NCBI GenBank assembly: GCA_965200465.1
Contig: OZ241358.1
Location: 1,798,001 to 1,862,000, forward strand
Direction of reading: 5' to 3'
Source: Azophilus sp965200465
GTDB taxonomy: Bacteria > Pseudomonadota > Gammaproteobacteria > Pseudomonadales > Azotimanducaceae
DNA: 64,000 nt
The position numbers were made by a program, and so were the translations under genes. Shown one piece after another: positions 61,908-64,000 of the stretch (position 1 is its first letter; each line of letters starts with the position of its first letter). The notes under the pieces were generated by a model. It was given only the letters and a program-made list of their open reading frames with translations, was not told where the DNA came from and searched no databases.

Positions 61908-62579
61908 ATGCCGGGCGAACCCAACATCTGGGCCATCGTTCCCATCAAGCGCTTTGACCAAGCCAAGCGCCGCCTAGCCAGCGTGTTGAACGTTCGGCAG
62001 CGGCGCGGCCTGATGCTGGCCATGGCCCGGGACGTGCTGACGGCCCTCCGCCAAGCCCGCCGATTGAGCGGCGTCCTGCTGGTCTCCCGGGCTCCCGAAG
62101 CCGATGCCTTGGCGCGGGCCTTCGGCGTACGCCAGTTCGCCGAAAGCGAAGCGGCGAACCTGCCCCAAGCCCTGGAGGAAGCCCGTGACCACGCCGCAAG
62201 CGAACTGGGCGCCGGCGGGGTTTTCATCGTGCCGGCGGATACGCCCCTAATCGCCGCCAACGAGATCGACCAGCTCATCCAAGCGCATCAGCACGTCACC
62301 TTGCTGCCCGACGGAGAGGCCATCGGCACCAACGGCCTGATATGCACACCGCCGAACGCCATTCCCTTCGTCTTCGACGGCAAGAGCTTCAAGGCCCACG
62401 CCGCCCATGCCCGTGCGGCCGGCTTCCCGCCAAAGGTGGTGCCGAACTCCGGCTTCGCCTTGGACATAGACACCCCGGACGACTTGGCGCAACTGCTGCG
62501 CCAAGGCCAAGGCGGCAAAACCGCCGAGTACCTGCGCGAGTGCGGCCTGGCCAACCACAGGCAAGACCGCGATAGTTGA
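61908..62579 (+). CDS. cofC: 2-phospho-L-lactate/PEP guanylyltransferase CofC
   Basis: This 223-residue nucleotidyltransferase has WAIVPIKRFDQAKRRLASVL, GGVFIVPADTPLIAANEI, GTNGLICTPPNAIPFVF and NSGFALDIDTPDDL, the CofC pattern. It activates a three-carbon phospho-acid with GTP for CofD. It follows cofD by 14 bp. Confidence 0.93.
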   Translation: MPGEPNIWAIVPIKRFDQAKRRLASVLNVRQRRGLMLAMARDVLTALRQARRLSGVLLVSRAPEADALARAFGVRQFAESEAANLPQALEEARDHAASELGAGGVFIVPADTPLIAANEIDQLIQAHQHVTLLPDGEAIGTNGLICTPPNAIPFVFDGKSFKAHAAHARAAGFPPKVVPNSGFALDIDTPDDLAQLLRQGQGGKTAEYLRECGLANHRQDRDS

Positions 62580-62739
62580 GCCTTGCATTGGCCTTGAAGG
62601 GCTGCGGCCCCGTTCGCCTGCGCGAATGCGCGACGCTCGTCTGTAGTAGCATGTTCCGCCCTTGTGGGAGAGGCGGCGGAACGAATCCGCCGGCAAACGA
62701 CTGTACAATCGCCCTGACAGCAACAGCCGAAGGCACAAC

Positions 62740-64000
62740 ATGGCGAATCTCCGCACCACCTTGGCGAAGGCCGGCAACGGCGAGCGGCTCAGCAACGCGC
62801 AGGCCTTGGCGCTGGCCGGCCATGAAGACGTCAACGCCCTAGCCGCCATCGCCGCCGAACTGCGCGACCAAGGCTTCCGCAACGTCGTCACCTACTCGCG
62901 CAAGGTGTTCGTTCCCCTAACCCATCTGTGCCGGGACGTCTGCCACTACTGCACCTTCGCCCAGGTGCCGCGGCGCATCAAGGCGCCCTACATGACGCTG
63001 GACGAAGTGCTCAAGATCGCCCGCCACGGCGCGGCCATGGGCTGCAAGGAGGTTCTGTTCACTCTGGGCGAAAAGCCGGAGTTGCGCTACAAGGCGGCTC
63101 GGGAGGGGCTGGCGGAGCTTGGCTTTGCATCCACCCTGGACTACCTGAACCAAGCCGCCAAGGTGGTTCTTGAGGAAACCGGCCTGCTGCCGCATCTGAA
63201 CGCCGGCACCATGACGCCGCAGGAACTGGCCCGGTCAAAGCCGCTCGCTCCTTCAATGGGCATCATGCTGGAGTCCGCGGCGGAGCGGCTCTGCGCTAAG
63301 GGCATGCCCCATTTCGGATCGCCGGACAAGGCGCCCGCCGTGCGGCTGCAAACCTTGGAGGACGCCGGCAAGGCTAGGATTCCCTTCACCACCGGCATCC
63401 TCATCGGCATCGGCGAGACGCGCCGGGAGCGCATCGAGTCGCTGCTGGCCATCCGCGCCCTGCATGAGCGCCACGGCCACGTTCAGGAGATCATCGTCCA
63501 GAACTTCCGCGCCAAGCCGGAAACCAAGATGGCCCAAGCCCCGGAACCGGACCTGAACGAACTGCTCTGGAGCATCGCCGTCGCCCGCCTCATCTTCGGG
63601 CCGAGCATGAGCATTCAGGCGCCGCCCAACCTAAGCCCCGGCGTGCTGCCGCAAATCGTCAACGCCGGCATCAACGACTGGGGCGGCGTGTCGCCGCTGA
63701 CGCCGGACTTCGTCAATCCCGAAGCCCCTTGGCCGCATTTGGACGACTTGGCGCGGGAAACGGCGCTGGCCGGCAAGGACCTGCACGAACGCCTGACCAT
63801 CTACCCCGCCTATGCGCGGAACCACGCGGCCTGGGTGGCGCCGGAGTTGCATGAAAAGCTGCTGGAGCTAGTGGATGCGGACGGCTTCCCGCGCACGGAC
63901 TCTTGGTCGCCGGGAGAGCAGAGCGACCCGCCGCCGCAGGACTTGGCCCGCATAGCCCAGCGCTGCAACGGCGCCGCTGCGGCGCCGGCGTCTCCGCGCG
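62740..64000 (+). CDS. fbiC: FO synthase, CofG part or fused FbiC (partial, runs off the right edge)
   Basis: 420 residues are visible from ATG 62740 with no stop before the window end. A radical SAM cluster site is Cys64-x3-Cys68-x2-Cys71 in CRDVCHYCTF. It continues with GCKEVLFTLGEKPELRY, NAGTMTPQEL, SMGIMLESAAERL, GILIGIGETRRERIESL and NFRAKPETKM, the CofG half of FO synthase. CofG alone is usually under 400 residues, and the Pro/Ala-rich stretch at the end looks like the linker to a CofH domain, so a fused FbiC is likely. It makes the deazaflavin FO from tyrosine and a flavin precursor. Confidence 0.88.
   Translation, partial: MANLRTTLAKAGNGERLSNAQALALAGHEDVNALAAIAAELRDQGFRNVVTYSRKVFVPLTHLCRDVCHYCTFAQVPRRIKAPYMTLDEVLKIARHGAAMGCKEVLFTLGEKPELRYKAAREGLAELGFASTLDYLNQAAKVVLEETGLLPHLNAGTMTPQELARSKPLAPSMGIMLESAAERLCAKGMPHFGSPDKAPAVRLQTLEDAGKARIPFTTGILIGIGETRRERIESLLAIRALHERHGHVQEIIVQNFRAKPETKMAQAPEPDLNELLWSIAVARLIFGPSMSIQAPPNLSPGVLPQIVNAGINDWGGVSPLTPDFVNPEAPWPHLDDLARETALAGKDLHERLTIYPAYARNHAAWVAPELHEKLLELVDADGFPRTDSWSPGEQSDPPPQDLARIAQRCNGAAAAPASPR

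Noticed and set aside
1..64000. CRISPR arrays, insertion sequences, integrases, rRNA
   Set aside because: No regularly spaced repeats, transposase or integrase frames, or rRNA segments were seen; the Rpn protein is a nuclease and not a transposase.

Overview
The window is GC-rich and densely coded, and it looks like the chromosome of an uncultured, probably marine or host-associated Gammaproteobacterium. Support for this is the tRNA-Glu, which resembles gammaproteobacterial copies, an MltF-type lytic transglycosylase, Mla and HpnN lipid-transport genes, TRAP transporters and a bactofilin. The placement is inferred from gene content only. A coenzyme F420 biosynthesis cluster and a UGA-encoded selenoprotein are unusual additions.

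Layout. 0-5 kb: NnrU (cut by the edge), an alpha/beta hydrolase, the sulfhydrylase MetY, a small membrane protein, a putative double-glycine-leader peptide with its own terminator, and an epoxide hydrolase. 5-10.4 kb: a single-chain type IIG restriction-modification enzyme and an Rpn-like nuclease. 10.6-17.6 kb: MltF, a crotonase, a bactofilin operon, a DUF2848 protein, a flavin/F420-binding protein and tRNA-Glu with a clear promoter. 17.7-23.5 kb: a signalling module with a periplasmic binding protein, histidine kinase, receiver-PP2C phosphatase, RsbW-like kinase and STAS protein. 23.6-25.8 kb: two acyl-CoA dehydrogenases, both with apparent frameshifts.

26.5-37 kb: one minus-strand, largely overlapping operon, in transcription order selenoprotein redoxin, TatT, DctP, DctQ, DctM, MlaC, MlaA, HpnN and an LTA-synthase-like phosphotransferase. 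It suggests handling of a hydrophobic molecule between outer and inner membrane.

37-54.2 kb: a defence island. A type III restriction-modification system (Mod at 41.8-44.6 kb, Res at 51.1-54.2 kb) has been split by accessory genes: a ParB-AAA ATPase with a TOPRIM partner, a DUF6338 membrane protein with a small partner, a pair of unknown genes, and a two-GHKL-domain kinase with a receiver protein downstream of Mod. A C5 cytosine methyltransferase sits at the left edge. Short degenerate copies of mod sequence lie between the modules and suggest stepwise insertion.

54.3-64 kb: an esterase-like hydrolase, a cyclopropane fatty acid synthase-like methyltransferase, an outer-membrane barrel, a frameshifted F420-dependent oxidoreductase, an orphan HigA-like antitoxin, then the F420 cluster npdG-cofE-cofD-cofC-fbiC/cofG, which runs off the right edge. 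No CRISPR array, insertion sequence, integrase or rRNA was seen.
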